Source: Rozella allomycis CSF55
Taxonomy: Eukaryota > Rozellomycota
Direction of reading: 5' to 3'
Length of the DNA: 64,000 nt
Assembly (NCBI GenBank): GCA_000442015.1
Contig: KE561209.1
Span: forward strand, 493,607 to 557,606
The position numbers and the translations under genes are program-made. The number at the start of each line of letters is the position of its first letter. The stretch's first letter is position 1. Shown here piece by piece: positions 22,335 through 34,596 of this stretch. Under the pieces are notes generated by a model that had not been told where the DNA came from, ran no database searches, and was given only the letters and a program-made list of their open reading frames with translations.

Positions 22335-23155
22335 ATGGTAATTTACCACATTGTTGTTATTTTTAGAGCAATCCACAATCGACCAAAAAATCATACTCTA
22401 AAGAAGAATGGGAGAAAAAACTATCCGAAGTTAATATTCACAAAGGGTAAACTTTAAATTCTAGTTAAACTAAGGGAGTTAAACAAATTAATCATGAACT
22501 ATTTGATTATCGAAGGATACAAAGAAGCGGCAGAAAAATTTTGCAGCGAAGCGAGTATGGACCCCACAGTCAATTTGGATTCTATTCAGGATAGAATGAA
22601 CGTTAGGCAGTGTATCCAAAAGGGAGAAGTAGATCATGCAATTGAATTGACAAATGATTTGGATCCACAAGTATGGTTTCCTAGTAAATTCCAGTAGATA
22701 CTTGATACAAATCCTAAACTGTTTTTCCGACTTCAACAGCAAAAGTTGATAGAAATGATTCGAGCAGGAAGATTAGATGATGCAATAGAATTTGCTCAAG
22801 AAGAACTAGCCCCAAGAGGAGAAGAACATGTAATTGTGATATTGGACCCTTAATAAAGCCTGAATTCCTGGAAGAACTAGAAAGAACAATGGCCTTGATG
22901 ATTTTCGATGGTGATGAAAATTCTCCAGTGAAAGATTTATTGGATACCAATCAAAGGCAAAAAACAGCGAGCGAATTAAATTCAGCCATTCTCACAACGC
23001 AATGCCAAGAAAAAGGTATATAATTTTTGGTGATATAAAAAGAACCCAAACTCCCTCTAATGTTAAAGATGCTAGTTTGGTCTCAGAAGTTGTTGGAAGA
23101 GAAAGAAAATTTCCCAAAGATTACAAACTTTGTCACAGCTGAATTTAATAATTAA
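22335..23155 (+). CDS. GID8: GID8/TWA1 subunit of the GID/CTLH E3 ubiquitin ligase
   Basis: Scaffold subunit of the GID/CTLH complex that degrades gluconeogenic enzymes in yeast. The order is a LisH segment (LNKLIMNYLIIEGYKEAAEKF), a CTLH segment (RMNVRQCIQKGEVDHAIEL) and a CRA region (LFFRLQQQKLIEMIRAGRLDDAIEFAQEELAPRGEE is split here by introns only). The start ATG is followed directly by a 29-nt intron, and the next exon reads SNPQSTKKSYSKEEW, which fits the family N-terminus. A 28-nt intron falls inside HKG|E. About 240 residues. It ends 10 bp from the convergent LPMO-like gene. Confidence 0.92.
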
Positions 23156-23165
23156 ATTTATTTCT

Positions 23166-23826
23166 TCATTTTTTACTCAATTTTTTCTTGGTTTTGATGT
23201 TAATATTTTCACACTTTGGGTTGATTGCTACATTATCTACATCTGAACTTGGATTTGAATTAATAGTTGCAATAGAAATATCAGCACAGTTTTCATAAAG
23301 TTCAGGAAATATCACACTATTTTGCTCCCCTCTCCATTCAAATCGCAACACGCATCTATCTTGGCACCCAAGATCTCTCCCATGAGGCAAATCAATGTGC
23401 CAGTGATATTTATAAGATTGTATAATCGGATCTTTATGTGAATAATCAACATCTGGATCATTTGGGGCCGCACAATTTTCTTTTTTTGCTATTAGTTTAT
23501 GAACTGTTAGGTCTTGGTTACATAGGAACATAAAGCAAGGCCCCTACATTAAACACCTGGCATTAATTTACTATATGTGGTGCACTTATGTCAAGGGCTA
23601 CATTTAGTGGTCCTTCATGAAGTATGGTCGTGCGTGGAGAGGGCTTCCCAAATCTACAGCGACCAAACCTATTTGATGGTATAGGATTTCTTAAGGAGTC
23701 AATGTCAATATACGTTTTATGTGCACCTCTTATTACAGGAAAGCTCATATGTCCATGGCAATTACCCACATTTGAAATTGTTACAACGACTAGAAAGGAA
23801 AACAGGAGGTCGAACATATTCTTCAT
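23166..23826 (-). CDS. Secreted LPMO-like / chitin-binding type-4 domain protein
   Basis: A hydrophobic signal peptide (LLFSFLVVVTISNVGNC) is followed by HGHMSFP. Cleavage there would expose an N-terminal histidine, the first ligand of an LPMO copper brace. Cysteines, a HWHIDLPHG segment, RCVLRFEW and the YENCADISI motif near the C-terminus match the LPMO_10/chitin-binding type-4 fold (AA10/AA15/AA16-like). One 28-nt intron lies after APHI. A short Lys-rich tail ends the protein, about 205 residues. Likely substrate chitin or cellulose; which AA family it belongs to cannot be settled by eye. Role in wall penetration or remodelling is inference. Confidence 0.72.
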
Positions 23827-24030
23827 GCAGGGTTTGTGTATGTATCACGCAACAATAATAAAAACAAAATCCATATTAGGAAACAGTCTCAATAGACATC
23901 GTAACATTTACAAAAATGCGTATGAGTGAATTTCAATCGTTTCCGTAACTTTCGTGATGGAAAAGCAAAATATTACAAAAATGTTTTGATCTTACGTTTG
24001 TTTTTGTTTCCACTATTCTTTGGTAAACAA

Positions 24031-26026
24031 ATGGAATGCGAGACCAAATTGACAGAGAATCTACAGATGATGAAATTTGAAGATCATTTTTGGGTATTAT
24101 TGTTATAATTTATAGATTAGGGTGAAAATCTTGAAGGATACCAGATATTACATAACAAAGGCGAAGCAAGTTTGAAATCCATGAAAGAACTTATTAATTT
24201 TTTGTCTCAAAGGTACTATATACAGTTTAATTATATTTGAATTTTGGCTGAAGAAGAATCGTGCAAGGCATTTACGAGAATCGCGACTAGCTTTAATCAC
24301 CTTGGTGCAGAGGAGGACGAGTAAGCGCGTTACAGTTGGAATACAAGAACTTTAAAAGTAGTTTTGGAAAAAGTTATTAATGCACATGAAACACTTGCAA
24401 GAACACATTACCAAATGGTTGCAAAAATGCGAGATGAAGTTGTGGGCCCGCTGGTGTCATATCGCAAGTCTCAGAAATCTATGATTAAAATGGTAATCGA
24501 TAATAATCTTGGAAATAAGTATGATGTAGAAATGGAAAAGCTTTCCAAAAATGTCCGGTATGAACTTGGTAACGTCGAAAGAGTAAAAGTATGATATATC
24601 TTTACATAGTGCCAAAGATGTTATCAAGACAAGTTTAGGCAGTATAAAGAAGCGGTTGAAAAAACTAAGGGGGGAGACTTGACCAAAAGAGAAAAAGTAA
24701 GTATTTCCTTCACGTTAGAAAGTTATTGGAAAAAGAAAACAAAGCTAAAATAGATTTGGAAAAAGCAGGTTCGTTTATAGAAAAGTTTTAATACAGAAAC
24801 AGAATACAAGACGGCGATTGACATTCATAATGTTGTTATTGATAAAAGAGACGGTCTAATGCACCAATTTCAAAAAGTAAGCAGCCAAAATAATAAAGAT
24901 AGACATTACAGGAAATGGAATTTGAGAGAATCAAATGTATAAAGACTACACTTACCAATTTTGCCGATTGTCAGGAAAGTTTGCTTGGAAGCTTTTCAGG
25001 AAAAGTAAAAAATGCCTTAAGATTTGAGAGATGTATATAAAAATGAAGGATACAATAGAAATGATTAATCCATTATCTGATATAAATAGTTTTATCACAA
25101 AATACAAAACATCGTCATCGAGACCACCTAGACTGAAAATGGATCTACTAGGACCATCAACAATCATCGACTCTCCTTTGGAACTTCAATCAAGAGAAAG
25201 AACAAAGAGCTTCTATGGTACATTAAAACTGCCTAGTAAAAATAACAAAATGAAGAGTTCACTGTGGTTCAACAAAAAACATGAGGATCCATTTCATACA
25301 TCGAATCAAAAAATTCAAGGAATTTTCCCAGAAAATGTAGTGCCAGAGAAAGACAGACCTCCCTCTGTGGTCACAATGTCTGCTGAAGAAACAATTGACA
25401 TCGCAGTTGATGAAAGGATTCATAATGGAATACCTATTATTGAAAAATCAAAGACACCATTGGCGCGCAGCGATTCCCCTTCACGCAACGATGATATTAA
25501 AGTCTCTGATGACAAAATGAAAAATGAATGTGCCGTTGAAACCACAAATCAGATTATCGAAAAGAAAGAAAATAGAATCATCGAAGATTTTTCCAACATT
25601 AATGTTTCTAGTTTAGTTGATAAAATTGAGAGAGACAAAACTGTGGCTTCTTACGATAAAACCAAGGTAAGAATGATAAAGTTTAAATAATTTTGAAAAC
25701 ATTTTCTAGAAAGTCAATAAAAATGGAGGGATGGTTGACAACTAGTGAAGAACCTTTCAGCGAGTCTTTCAGGAGGTGGTGCACCCTAGAAGGAGGGTAT
25801 ATTTGGTTCTTTGAAGAAAAGGAAACAGATAACACGAATCTAAAACCAAAGTCAATGGTTTCTATCAACCGGGCAACTTTGACAGAAGGAATCAGCCCGC
25901 TCTTTCTTAATGTTAAATTGGACACGTTACATACATTTAGTTTAATATCCACAAGGCGAAAGCTTGTTTTACGTGCTGATACTGAAGGATGCATGGATAC
26001 AAACTATTAATTCTTCTATAAAATAA
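24031..26026 (+). CDS. F-BAR plus PH domain protein
   Basis: Membrane-curvature adaptor. The N-terminal FCH signature (FEDHFWGENLEGYQILHNK) is followed by F-BAR helices (EEESCKAFTRIATSF, HETLARTHYQM) up to about residue 260. A Ser/Pro-rich linker of about 190 residues follows. The C-terminal PH domain opens MEGWLTTSEEP, continues RRWCTLEGGYIWFFEE and ends in LVLRAD. A one-base shift near 25,985 separates the main frame (stop at 26,010) from a frame ending in DAWIQTINSSIK at 26,026. The latter fits the final PH helix with its conserved Trp, so an indel is likely. A 27-nt intron interrupts HFW|GEN. One acceptor near 24,240 does not resolve. Likely cortical actin or endocytic role. Confidence 0.75.
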
Positions 26027-26041
26027 ACAAAATAATCATAT

Positions 26042-27660
26042 TCACAGGTTTATTATTCTTGGTAATCTTTCATCCTCATGCTTATTCTTTTGAGATGGAT
26101 GGTTGTGCGCGTCGAAATCCCATACTAATAAATTCTGATCCAAGGAACTAGAAATAAGTCTTGAATTTGTAAACTTTAACTGCCAAATAGCGCTACGATG
26201 TTCATTTAAGATGTAAAGACAATTCGACTTTGAAATGTCCCATATCTTATATTTTACCTATAATGAAGTTACCCTTATAGTATGATCTAGCGAACCTGAC
26301 GCCATCTTTTTATCATCAAATTGCAAACATAATATTGCTCCCTTGTGCCCAGTGAGCGTCTTCTTGCACATTCCACTATTCTTATCCCAAACTTTGATGG
26401 AGGAATCCGCTGATCCTGTTATTATTTTGTGTGAATCGACTTGGACACAATACACATAATCAGTGTGACCTTGAAGTACTTTAATACAATTCATTTTTGA
26501 TATTGACCATATTCTAACGGTTTTATCACATGAACTAGATATTATGTTGTCGATGTCGATCTGCAAGGAGCAAACTGCCTTTTCANGCCTCCTAAAATTA
26601 ATTAAGAAATATGTTTAACCGTTTTAATCATCTAAAGTTTCTCCGTTAGCTTAAATATTTGTGGCCTTTCTGAAAACTATTGTGTCACCCACTTTTAGAT
26701 TCTCCCCACAGCCCTTTTTGGTTTTCGTGCACAAGAGTCACAAATACATGTATGGTCTTTTCCAAATGGGGAATTACTTGGATATTATGTTGTCAATGTC
26801 GATCTGCAAGGAGCAAACTGCCTTTTCATGCCCTTGTAGGATTCCAAGTAATTCCCCATTTGGAAAAGACCATACATGTATTAATCCCTCTTCATCTCCC
26901 GACAAAAGAATTTTATCATTAAATTCCAACGATATAACCTCACTATTATGTCCTATTAACGTAATAATACATTCCCCTGTATTCCGCAATAATCGAAGAC
27001 ATTACCAGTTGATTTTGACCATATTTTTATAGTCCTATCTACAGATCCAGTCACAACGTATTTATTGTTGAATTTTACTGCTGAAATAATTCCTAAATGA
27101 CCTTCTAACGTTGTTTCTGGTAGGCCCTTTTCAATGTTCCATAATCTTGCAGGAAAATTTCCTTGTATCGAGACTGCTCTTTCTGAGTCAAAGGTCATCC
27201 ATAACGCTGCATCGTTCCTATTAAACTGATTTGGCCTCATATTGCGGACAGAGTAATGTCCTGATCTCCAATTACGCTCAATCAAATAACATTTTGCAAA
27301 CACATCTCGCCAATGAATCTTATTCTTATCTCCTCTACTTGGCTTATAGTTATGAAACTTGCAAATCAATCGCCAAATTCGATCGTCATGAAACAAGGTG
27401 TACCAATTTCTACATACCGACATGGCATTGACCAAGGAATCTCCATCTAAAAATCCAAAAATTTTAGAAGATATTTCTGGTGGCAAAGAAGAAATAAAAT
27501 CTACTTTCACGTGACCATCACTTAAGTAGGATGAAATCCAAGACTTTTCTTCTTGAGTACAAGTGCTAAGGATTTTCATTAACACTTCTTTTCTTTCCTC
27601 TTCAGATGAGTTTTCAAAAAGCATTTGTACATCATAAAAGCTTAATTGAGGGTAGAACAT
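26042..27660 (-). CDS. F-box/WD40 protein (Cdc4/Fbw7-like SCF receptor)
   Basis: Substrate receptor for an SCF ubiquitin ligase. An N-terminal helical region leads to an F-box (ISSLPPEISSKIFGFLDGDSLVNAMSVCRNWY), stated here as its first and last residues ISSLPPEI and CRNWY. Then come WD40 repeats with GHLGIISAVKF, GHNSEVISLEF, GHEKAVCSLQI, GHTDYVYCVQV and GHKGAILCLQF. Introns of 29 nt near 26,975 and 27 nt near 26,255 are clear. The stretch 26,567-26,773 does not belong to the coding sequence: the frame ending QIDIDNII at 26,774 resumes with the same residues at 26,566. It contains an N and an inverted repeat. The substrate is unknown. Confidence 0.85.
26745..26880. repeat. 38-bp perfect inverted repeat beside an assembly N
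   Basis: Arms 26,745-26,782 and 26,843-26,880 are exact reverse complements separated by 60 bp. The right arm is part of the F-box/WD40 coding frame. The left arm and the DNA down to the N at 26,586 are not. The spacer carries the sequence that reappears at about 26,540-26,585. This fits a fold-back contig end. Confidence 0.85.
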
Positions 27661-27800
27661 CGGAAATTTTTAGGAACAAAAACAAACTGTGATACACAAA
27701 ACCTTTACTGGAAAGTGGAAACATAAACAAAACTTAAATCCTATTCTCTGTATTGTCAGTTTAATTGGTGGCGGGTACGTCTAATCTCTAAATTTCGCAA

Positions 27801-28367
27801 ATGCAAATTAGCAAGTTGGTTATATTGTTTTTCTTTGTTTTCTCGTGCAAAGCAGATTTAGGAAAAGATGTCTTAAACTTTTTGGCCAAATTGGGGAATA
27901 GCCTTGGTTTCGAAGTTGCCCGTACAATTGCTTTGGCTAATATTGATCACTCTAATGACCAAGAAGACTTGAAACAAATTGAACGTGATTTTGTCAATGC
28001 GTATTATGATTATTTGGTGGCCATGAATTCTCTAATTGGTAAAGACCAGCAGATGTCGGACTTTCAAAATGCAGTTGCCAGTTCAAAGTCTTATTCAGAA
28101 TTGTTAAATATTTTTAGAACTCATTTGAGTTTTGTTGAAAACGCCAAAATGATTCCGGCCTGAAGCCCAAAGCAGCTTGACATGTTAAACACTGCCGAAA
28201 TTTCAATGAAAAAGGTGACAAAAGTAGATATTTTAAATCCTCAAACGTGGGATGCAGGTACATACGCACTTGTGATTTCTGGATGTGTTGCATTCTTGTT
28301 AATGTGTAGTTCTCTCATTTGGTGTGGAAAGAGAATGGCTCGTAGACGTAATTACACTCCAATTTAG
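27801..28367 (+). CDS. Signal peptide protein with in-frame TGA before a TM anchor
   Basis: Unrecognised family. The N-terminal signal peptide (KLVILFFFVFSCKAD) leads into a helical ectodomain of about 100 residues that ends at TGA, 28,161-28,163. The same frame continues without another stop through SPKQLD and an ILNPQTWDAG stretch to a strong TM helix (LVISGCVAFLLMCSSLIW), then a basic tail (CGKRMARRRNYTPI), ending at TAG, 28,367. Either the TGA is read through, giving soluble and anchored forms; or a 39-nt intron with an atypical GTTGAA donor removes it; or it is an error. Divergent from the F-box gene, 140 bp between starts. Confidence 0.6.
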
Positions 28368-28493
28368 TTAAATTAGCAGCCAATAAAATGGTTAACGTGT
28401 AAATGAATTAAATATTATAAATTAAAATTAATAAATTGAATTTATTTAAAACCGTTCAGTTTTTCCAGACACCAGCCACAGTTATTTCTTTGG

Positions 28494-30557
28494 ATGAAAA
28501 GAAAATCAGAAAAACGCCAGTTTACCAAATCTGAGCTCAAATTTATTTCAGAATATGGAAAACTTCATCCTGGAGAAGAGAACACGTTGGAAGATGATTT
28601 GGAAACCAAAGTGATTGAGAAGTCAAAGAAAATCAATATTGACGAGAACGAAAGGTTCCAAACAGTAGAACAGGAAATTAAGATTGAAGATTATGAGGAG
28701 AAGGAGGACTCATATGAAAAGTTGTTAAAATTATCAAATGAAAAACTGGAGTGGGATGAAATTTTGGGTTCAAGTGATGTAAACCATGAAAGCAAAGAAT
28801 TAGAAGGTGGTATTAATGAAGTTTCTGTTGAAGAAGAGAGTGATGAAGGTGAGGAATCTGAAGGAGAGGTTGATGATTCTACTGACTTTTTCAGCAGACA
28901 TTTAAATCCAGAAAGCTTTGATGTAAAGGTTGAGAAACCTGTGACAAAGCCTTTGTCTGCCTTGACGAATTCAACGGTGTCATATACTGGTACTGTGGAC
29001 AAAATCCACCCATCGATGATCAAAGCGGGCTCGGTTAGAGAAAACTTTGAAAAATCATTTGAACGTTCGGATATCCATAAAGAGTTGGATGACTTTGTTT
29101 ATGGATATAAAGATGTCTTGCTTCCCTATACGTCGCACGAACAACATCCAGACCTTGAAAGTATGTACGCCTTACATGTTTTAAACCACTGCCTAAAGTA
29201 ACAATAGAATTTATTTTTGACGTTAGAACTAGAAATAGAATTTTGAAGAATAACGAGAGGCTAAAGAAGAACCCAGACCTTGAATTGCGCGACCAGGGTT
29301 ACACTAGACCAAAATGTTTAATTGTTCTACCTTTTAAATGCAATGCCTTTCAATTTATAAACAAACTAATTTCCTTAAGTGGGATTAAACAAGTTTCAAA
29401 CTTGAAGAGATTTAAAGATGAATTCGGACCATCGGACGATGATGCAGATGTTTCTAGAAAGCCAGAAGATTACAAGTATATGTTAAAAGGGAATCCTGAT
29501 GATTCTTTCAAAATTGGAATTAAACTTACTAGAAAAACTATTAAGCTTTATTCTGAATTTTATGGGTCTGATTTGATTGTTGCCAGCCCACTTGGTCTTC
29601 GATTGATTTTGGCATCCAAAGAGTAATTTACTTTATAAAATTTAAAAGTAAAAAGAAAAAAGACAATGACTTTCTCTCTTCAATCGAAATACTGGTTTTA
29701 GACCGTGCACACGTTTTTGGCATGCAGAATTGGGATCATATTGATCTTATAATGGAAAATATTAACAAATTACCGACCAAAAGCCACGATGCAGATATTT
29801 CCAGAATCAGATCATTTTATCTTGATGGCTTGGGTTCCAAGGTTAGACAAACATTAGTCTTTACGGAACATTTGACTCCTGAAATTAATCATCTATTCTC
29901 AAAAAGCTGTTCAAGTAATATTAACTTCATTTAAATAAGTTAGATTACAGCGGATACGCTAAAGTGAAGGTTGAATACCCTGGTACAATGACTAATATCT
30001 TGCGCTCTTGCAATCATCTTTTTTATAAAGTTCCTGTAGAATCTATTGCATCATCTGCTGATGATAGATTTAATTATTTCATTTTTAAGATTCTGCCTGT
30101 CGTTAAAGATGCACTGCAAAATGGTCACGTGTGTTTATTCGTTCCTTCTTATTTTGATTTTGTTAGAATTAGAAACCATTTAACGTCTGAATTATATTCT
30201 TTTAATTCTTTGAGCGAATATACAAGCGACAAGGATATCTCGAGAACGAGGACCTCTTTCTTCAAAGGGGAAGTCCCTTTGCTTTTGGTTACTGAACGCT
30301 TTGTGTTTTTCAAAAGGTAAGAAATAGTTATTTGTTTAAACAGATATCGAATTAGAGGAATTGAACAAATTTTCTTTTATCAATTACCTGATAACGGAAC
30401 GTTTTATAGCGAAATTATAAACTTTTTAGAAGAAAAGAGCCAAATATGTGCCTTGTTTAGCAAATACGATGTACTCAAACTTAATCAAGTCGTCGGCAAC
30501 AAAAAGGCTAGTAAAATGATACGATCTGAAAAAGATGTATTCTTATTTTCGACTTAA
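28494..30557 (+). CDS. UTP25: UTP25 SSU processome protein
   Basis: Nucleolar factor of 18S rRNA maturation, a DEAD-box-like protein that has lost helicase motifs. An acidic N-terminal third is followed by the conserved core: HVLNHCLKTRNRILKNN, RDQGYTRPKCLIVLPFK, SDLIVASPLGLRL, VLDRAHVFGMQNWDH, the YPGTMTNILR region, GHVCLFVPSYFDFVRIRN and RIRGIEQIFFYQLP. Introns of 29, 26 and 29 nt were checked at about 29,200, 29,625 and 29,920. The Walker A motif is absent, as expected for UTP25. About 630 residues. Confidence 0.9.
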
Positions 30558-30632
30558 TAAATTCTTTTATGCATTTTATATTTTTCTCTGTGAATTTTCA
30601 AATTTTAAAGGCTAGGTTAAGAGAAAGAAGGG

Positions 30633-32844
30633 ATGTCGTCAGATGAGTTAAAAATTCTATTCGGTACATAAATTTGATTACTATTTTATAGCAACTGATA
30701 ATCATATAGGATACTTGGAAAAAGATCCCATCAGAAAAAACGACTCGTTTGAAACTTTTGAGGAAATCCTTCAACTTGCTCATCACCACAAGGTAATGAC
30801 TGAAAATTATTGAAAGAAAGGTTGACCTTTTACTTCTCGGAGGCGATCTCTTTCATGACAATAAGCCATCAAGAAATACTCTATTCCGAGTTTTAGAATT
30901 ATTTAGAAAGTACTGTTGGTATTCTATTATGTCATTACATTATAGGGGTGAAAAAGAATGTAGTTTTCAACTTTTATCAGATCAGCAAATGAATTTCGCG
31001 GCGAAATGCGCAAATCATTTGGATCCTAACCTTAATATATCCATGCCTGCATTTATTATTCATGGCAATCACGATGATCCAACTGGTGATTCAAATTTAT
31101 CTGCACTTCATTTGCTATCAGCTGCTGGATCTTTGAATCTGTTTGGGGGCAACGATCAAATCGATGATATTCAGTCAAATCCAATACTAATACAAAAAGG
31201 ATCAACAAAGCTAGCTCTTTATGGCATTGGAAATATACGAGATGAAAGACTGCATAGAACATTTCAACAAGGAAAAGTGAAATTTGCTAGACCCGTTGAA
31301 TCAACAGATGAATGGTTCAATTTACTAGTTTTCCATCAAAACAGGTGAAAGAAAATATTATATTACAACAGAGTGCAACATGGACCTACAAATTACATTC
31401 CAGAGACTTTCCTTCCAGATTTCTTAGATTTGGTGTTGTGGGGTCACGAACATGATTCCAATCCTTTGCCAGAAAAGAATGAATTGAAAGAATTTTTTGT
31501 TATTCAGCCAGGATCCTCGACTATAACTTCGCTTAGTGAAGGAGAGGCACTTCCAAAGTAAAAGAATCAAGTTTTAAGAATTAAAGACATGTGGGATTAC
31601 TATCGATCAAACAGAGAAGTTTTAGTTGGCATCCTATTCCACTCAAGACTGTAAGGCCTTTTATCATGGACACAGTTTCTCTAAGTTCCGTTGATGGTTT
31701 ACGACCCTCAGATCTGAAAGGAATCGAAACTTTCCTAAAGATTAAAGTAATTTATTTTTTCACAAACATGAATAGATTGATGAAATGATTCAAGAAAGCT
31801 ACACAGTAAGAAGGGAGCGTTTATCAGACCCCAAAAATCCCTTGTTGATTCCTCAGAACGGCAATGTATTACCATTGATTCGTTTGAAAGTTGATTATTC
31901 TGGTGATTATACAACTTTTAATCCTCTTCGTTTCGGTCAAAATTTTGTTGACAAGGCAGCTAATCCACGAGACTTGCTTGTATTTTTTAGAAAGAGACAA
32001 AAGGGCCAATCAAAAAAGATTGTTCAAGACATTCAAGTAGAAATTCCAGAACAAAATGAAGAACTAAAAATTGAAGATTTAATATCAGATTTCCTAGCCG
32101 TAGAGTCATTAGAAATGCTACCCCAGAATGAACTAGGTGATGCGGTTAGAACATTCGTTGACAAGGAAGAAAAAGATTCAATTCACAAGTAATTCCTTTC
32201 TTTGTTTATAATAAAGTTATGTTGAGAAAATTGTAAAGGATATGATTACAAAGTTCAACTTGAAAGACACCATAACCTTGGATTTCATAAAAGAAACTGT
32301 ACATCAATTAAACTATTGTCATCAAGGTTTCTAGAGAAAAGGCTATAAAGGAATCAATTAGAGTCACAAGCAATGATTCTCTTGTAAGTCCATCAATTAA
32401 TACAAAGGAACCACAGAAACAACCAGCATTTTCTGACGAGAGTTCCAATGATGCCGATATTCCCGTTTCAAATGCAAACGTAAAAAGAAAAGGCATCTCA
32501 TATTCAGGTTGAATCAGATGACGTTATATTAGTCAGTGAAAGTGAGTCTGTGAAAGAGTCGATTTCAAAGATAAATGCAAAGAAAACAACAGCAAAGTCA
32601 AAGCCTAAACCTTCACAGCCAAAATCTACAGCGTATTAATTCTTTTCTTTTGTTTTTTAGGCCTAAGAGAGTATCTTCGAAACCCACAGTCAAAACATCA
32701 AAGAAATTGAAGCAAAATACTTTATCTTTTGTTCCTATGACTTCAAGATCACAGTCAGTAAAACAATTACTATTAAATCAAAAGGATTCAGAGAGCGATG
32801 ATGATAATATTACTTATGCTAAATTCACATCTAGAAATAAATAA
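30633..32844 (+). CDS. MRE11: MRE11 double-strand-break repair nuclease
   Basis: Nuclease of the MRN complex. All phosphoesterase motifs are visible: ATDNHIGYLEKD (with Asn where most relatives have an extra acidic/Ile spelling, DxH kept), LLLGGDLFHDNKPS, IHGNHDDPTGD, LVFHQNR, and LWGHEHD. The capping domain follows with QPGSSTITSLSEGEA, VDYSGDYTTFNPLRFGQ and FVDKANPRD-like residues. The tail is Lys/Ser-rich with a short acidic end (DSESDDD). Many 25-30-nt introns interrupt the frame, the first directly after residue 10 (ILF). About 640 residues, normal length. Its stop overlaps no other gene; the orphan starts 62 bp downstream. Confidence 0.93.
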
Positions 32845-32905
32845 TACTTTCATATCCAATTCACATTTTGCTTCACAAACCCGTTCTAAAAATAGTCATT
32901 GTCCG

Positions 32906-34596
32906 ATGAGAAGCCATTCAGATACTGACCCTAAAATTATTGAAGAAATTAAACTTTTCATTAAAAATCAGACAAACAATGAAATGAATTGCCAAATATG
33001 TGATCATCAGAACACTCCAAGGTACTCCACATCCAAAAATGCATTTCCGCACTTATTTGATATACTAGCGCTATCTAATTCTCCTCCTCCTATGTCTTCA
33101 TCTGAAAGGATAATCACTACAATTGCAGATCTGCTACATCGATCATTAAGCAACGCCCGTGACGATATCCCAACCCAAGAGGTTATAAGAAGATCCAACA
33201 GCGCAATTATGTTAATGTCTAATGAGGCATCAGCGTCAACTGTGGTAAGCAGATCAAACAGTAACCAAATTCAATCAAATGAGACCACTGAACAAAACCA
33301 AGCACAAAATTCATTTGCGCCATTTAATATGCATTTTCCCAATTATGTCATTGAATCATGGCAAAATAATTCATATTCAAAAAATCATTCAATTTGTGAA
33401 TGTGAAAATAACATGCACATGATGGATGCACTATATTCTTCGACATTTATTAATTACGTTAAAGATGAAACAAATCTATTTTCAGTTCAAAGGTATATTA
33501 CGCCGATTATACCAGAGTATGACATTTGGAAGTTGGCAAGTGGTCTAGCATGGATGACCTCTGAGTTTACCATAGACTCAATGGGACAATTACTTGCATT
33601 GGTCTTAAAAGATATCAACCCTGACATTGCAGGAATAATCGTGAGACTGGTATTGTGGATGCCGAAAATGACAGTCAACGATATCCTTGAAAGAAGGCGC
33701 CTTACAAACGAAAACATTGGCAAAAATCTCCCAAACTTTTTAAAGTAAACACATCAGCAACGCTATTATAGAGAGAGAAGTGTACCAGAAGTTTTCGAAC
33801 TTTTGGCAATTTTATTGATGAATGAAGGCGCCAATGATTCAGCAGTATTTTTGCATTACTTCACAACCAGTCTAGTTCCGAGTCAAAACCAGCTTTTTTC
33901 AAAATCCTTTTCTAAAGCTTCCAGTCTTTCAACAAATACCTCAAAGGAATACAAACTGCAATATTCAGGAAGCAGAAGCAAATTCAAGTTTGGGAGTTTG
34001 TCCAAAAAGAGTTCTTTATCAGAAAAGTCTTTGTGCTCTATAATGCAAGGTAGCCATGTATTTATGTCATTGTTATAGAAAAGGATAGGATTAAAGATAT
34101 AGAGAAGACTGCTGACAGTGAGGAAGCGTTACAAAACTTGGATATGTCATTCGACATAGAGAGCACCACTGAACTAATTGCTTACTTGGACAATATGCTT
34201 GATTGGGGTGAAGATTTTTTCTCCATTTTTACCCATCGCTTTATAGAGCTTATTCGTGATTCACAACTACGAAACATACCAAACATGTTAAGCAACGAAA
34301 TTAATAGTCTGACAAATTTGGCAAAACAGATGATTGAAAAGGCGCAATTAGATGAATCTGAATTCAAAAGTTTAAAGTCTAATCAATCAATAAAAATAGG
34401 TGATGAAGATTTGGGACCTTTACCACAACAAATGATTTCATTTCGTGTTTTAGACAAATTGAGGAATGACAATGCCGGGGAAGAGAGCCAAAGTACAGTT
34501 TTGTCTAGTTGCTCCTCGCTGAAAATAACTCTTACTTTAGATGAAGAACAGCTCTTAAATGATTATGAGAAAATGTATTTAGAGAAAAGGAACTAA
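32906..34596 (+). CDS. Orphan cytosolic helical protein
   Basis: No family recognised. Two introns (27 nt at about 33,745; 29 nt at about 34,050) join three frames into about 540 residues. The N-terminal 180 residues are Ser/Asn-rich and probably disordered, with a CxxC pair (MNCQICDHQ). The middle is helical (YDIWKLASGLAWMTSEF, LLALVLKDINPD, TVNDILERRR, VFELLAILLMNEG). The C-terminus holds more helices (LIAYLDNMLDWGEDFF) and ends LNDYEKMYLEKRN. No signal peptide or TM. The ATG at 32,906 is chosen because the upstream in-frame ATG lies inside MRE11. A lineage-specific protein is likely. Confidence 0.6.

Noticed and set aside
28161-28163. Selenocysteine at the in-frame TGA
   Set aside because: The flanking sequence fits no selenoprotein family, and no SECIS-like hairpin could be identified by eye downstream.
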